Source: Lagopus muta (taxonomy: Eukaryota; Chordata; Aves; Galliformes; Phasianidae). Taken from it: DNA of 64,000 bases. Shown piece after piece: positions 63,800-64,000 of the stretch. Positions within the stretch are counted from its first letter, which is position 1, and each line of letters opens with the position of its first letter. The notes beneath the pieces were generated by a model. It did no database searches, was not told the DNA's origin, and saw nothing but the letters and a program-made list of their open reading frames with translations. Position numbers and translations under genes: made by a program. Location of the stretch: positions 70,733,545 through 70,797,544 of the forward strand of contig NC_064436.1 of NCBI RefSeq assembly GCF_023343835.1, read 5' to 3'.

Positions 63800-64000
63800 G
63801 AGCCCCACTCGCCCGCGGCGAGCCCTGGGACCTCACTGCGCCCTGCAGCGGCCTCCCCCACCGTAGTTTAAAGCCCCGCAGCCATTCCTTCCCCTGCCCT
63901 CGCCCTGGGCCTCGGGGGAGGAGGGGGTTCTCCTCTTCCCCAGCCCAGTGCCCACCCGGAGCCCCGGTGGCCGCATCTCCCTTCTCCCCACAGCCGAGCG

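Overview
The window is nuclear DNA of a bird, most likely a galliform. The evidence is two genes for the avian protamine galline, many CR1 LINE fragments on both strands, very high GC with long minisatellites (as on avian microchromosomes), and vertebrate genes whose spliced products match family lengths. The species cannot be fixed from the sequence alone. All gene models below come from reading splice sites and reading frames by eye.

Layout. 1-2.2 kb: an 11-bp minisatellite, then the last coding exon and 3'UTR of PAIP2B (+). 2.5-5.3 kb: a polypyrimidine minisatellite between PAIP2B and the convergent 3' end of NAGK (-, 5346-6032). 6.1-10.3 kb: minisatellites around a 500-N assembly gap that has swallowed the 5' parts of both NAGK and EBF4. 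10.6-13.3 kb: the last six coding exons of EBF4 (+), followed by more satellites to 16.6 kb. 17.3-26.8 kb: an inverted duplication with arms of about 1.7 kb, each carrying one protamine gene, separated by about 6 kb. That spacer holds a two-exon arginine-rich gene candidate (20573-20852) that looks like a further protamine or transition protein, and a TATA/CCAAT promoter (about 22.1 kb) with no recognisable gene behind it. 27.6-27.9 kb: a small two-exon gene (-) for a 49-residue membrane protein. 31.4-37.4 kb: CPXM1 (+), 14 coding exons. 38.4-47.4 kb: a NAT8-like acetyltransferase cluster with two intact genes and, between them, a tandem duplication (3105-bp offset) carrying two gutted NAT8-like copies, CR1 insertions and a stray piece of a CPXM1 exon. 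48.1-56.7 kb: VPS16, 24 coding exons. 57.2-63.8 kb: IDH3B, 12 coding exons.

How the genes relate. They are unrelated housekeeping, developmental and testis genes rather than one pathway. NAGK, PAIP2B and the NAT8 family are neighbours on human 2p13; EBF4, CPXM1, VPS16 and IDH3B are neighbours on human 20p13, so the window joins two human synteny blocks. Between them sits a sperm-chromatin locus. The most interesting content is that locus: duplicated protamine genes in inverted orientation plus an apparently undescribed intron-containing basic protein gene.

Two single-base homopolymer disagreements inside conserved exons (NAGK, EBF4), the N gap and the near-identical 3.1-kb tandem copies mean that assembly errors must be considered. 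Most long open frames in the minisatellites are artefacts of repeat periods divisible by three.
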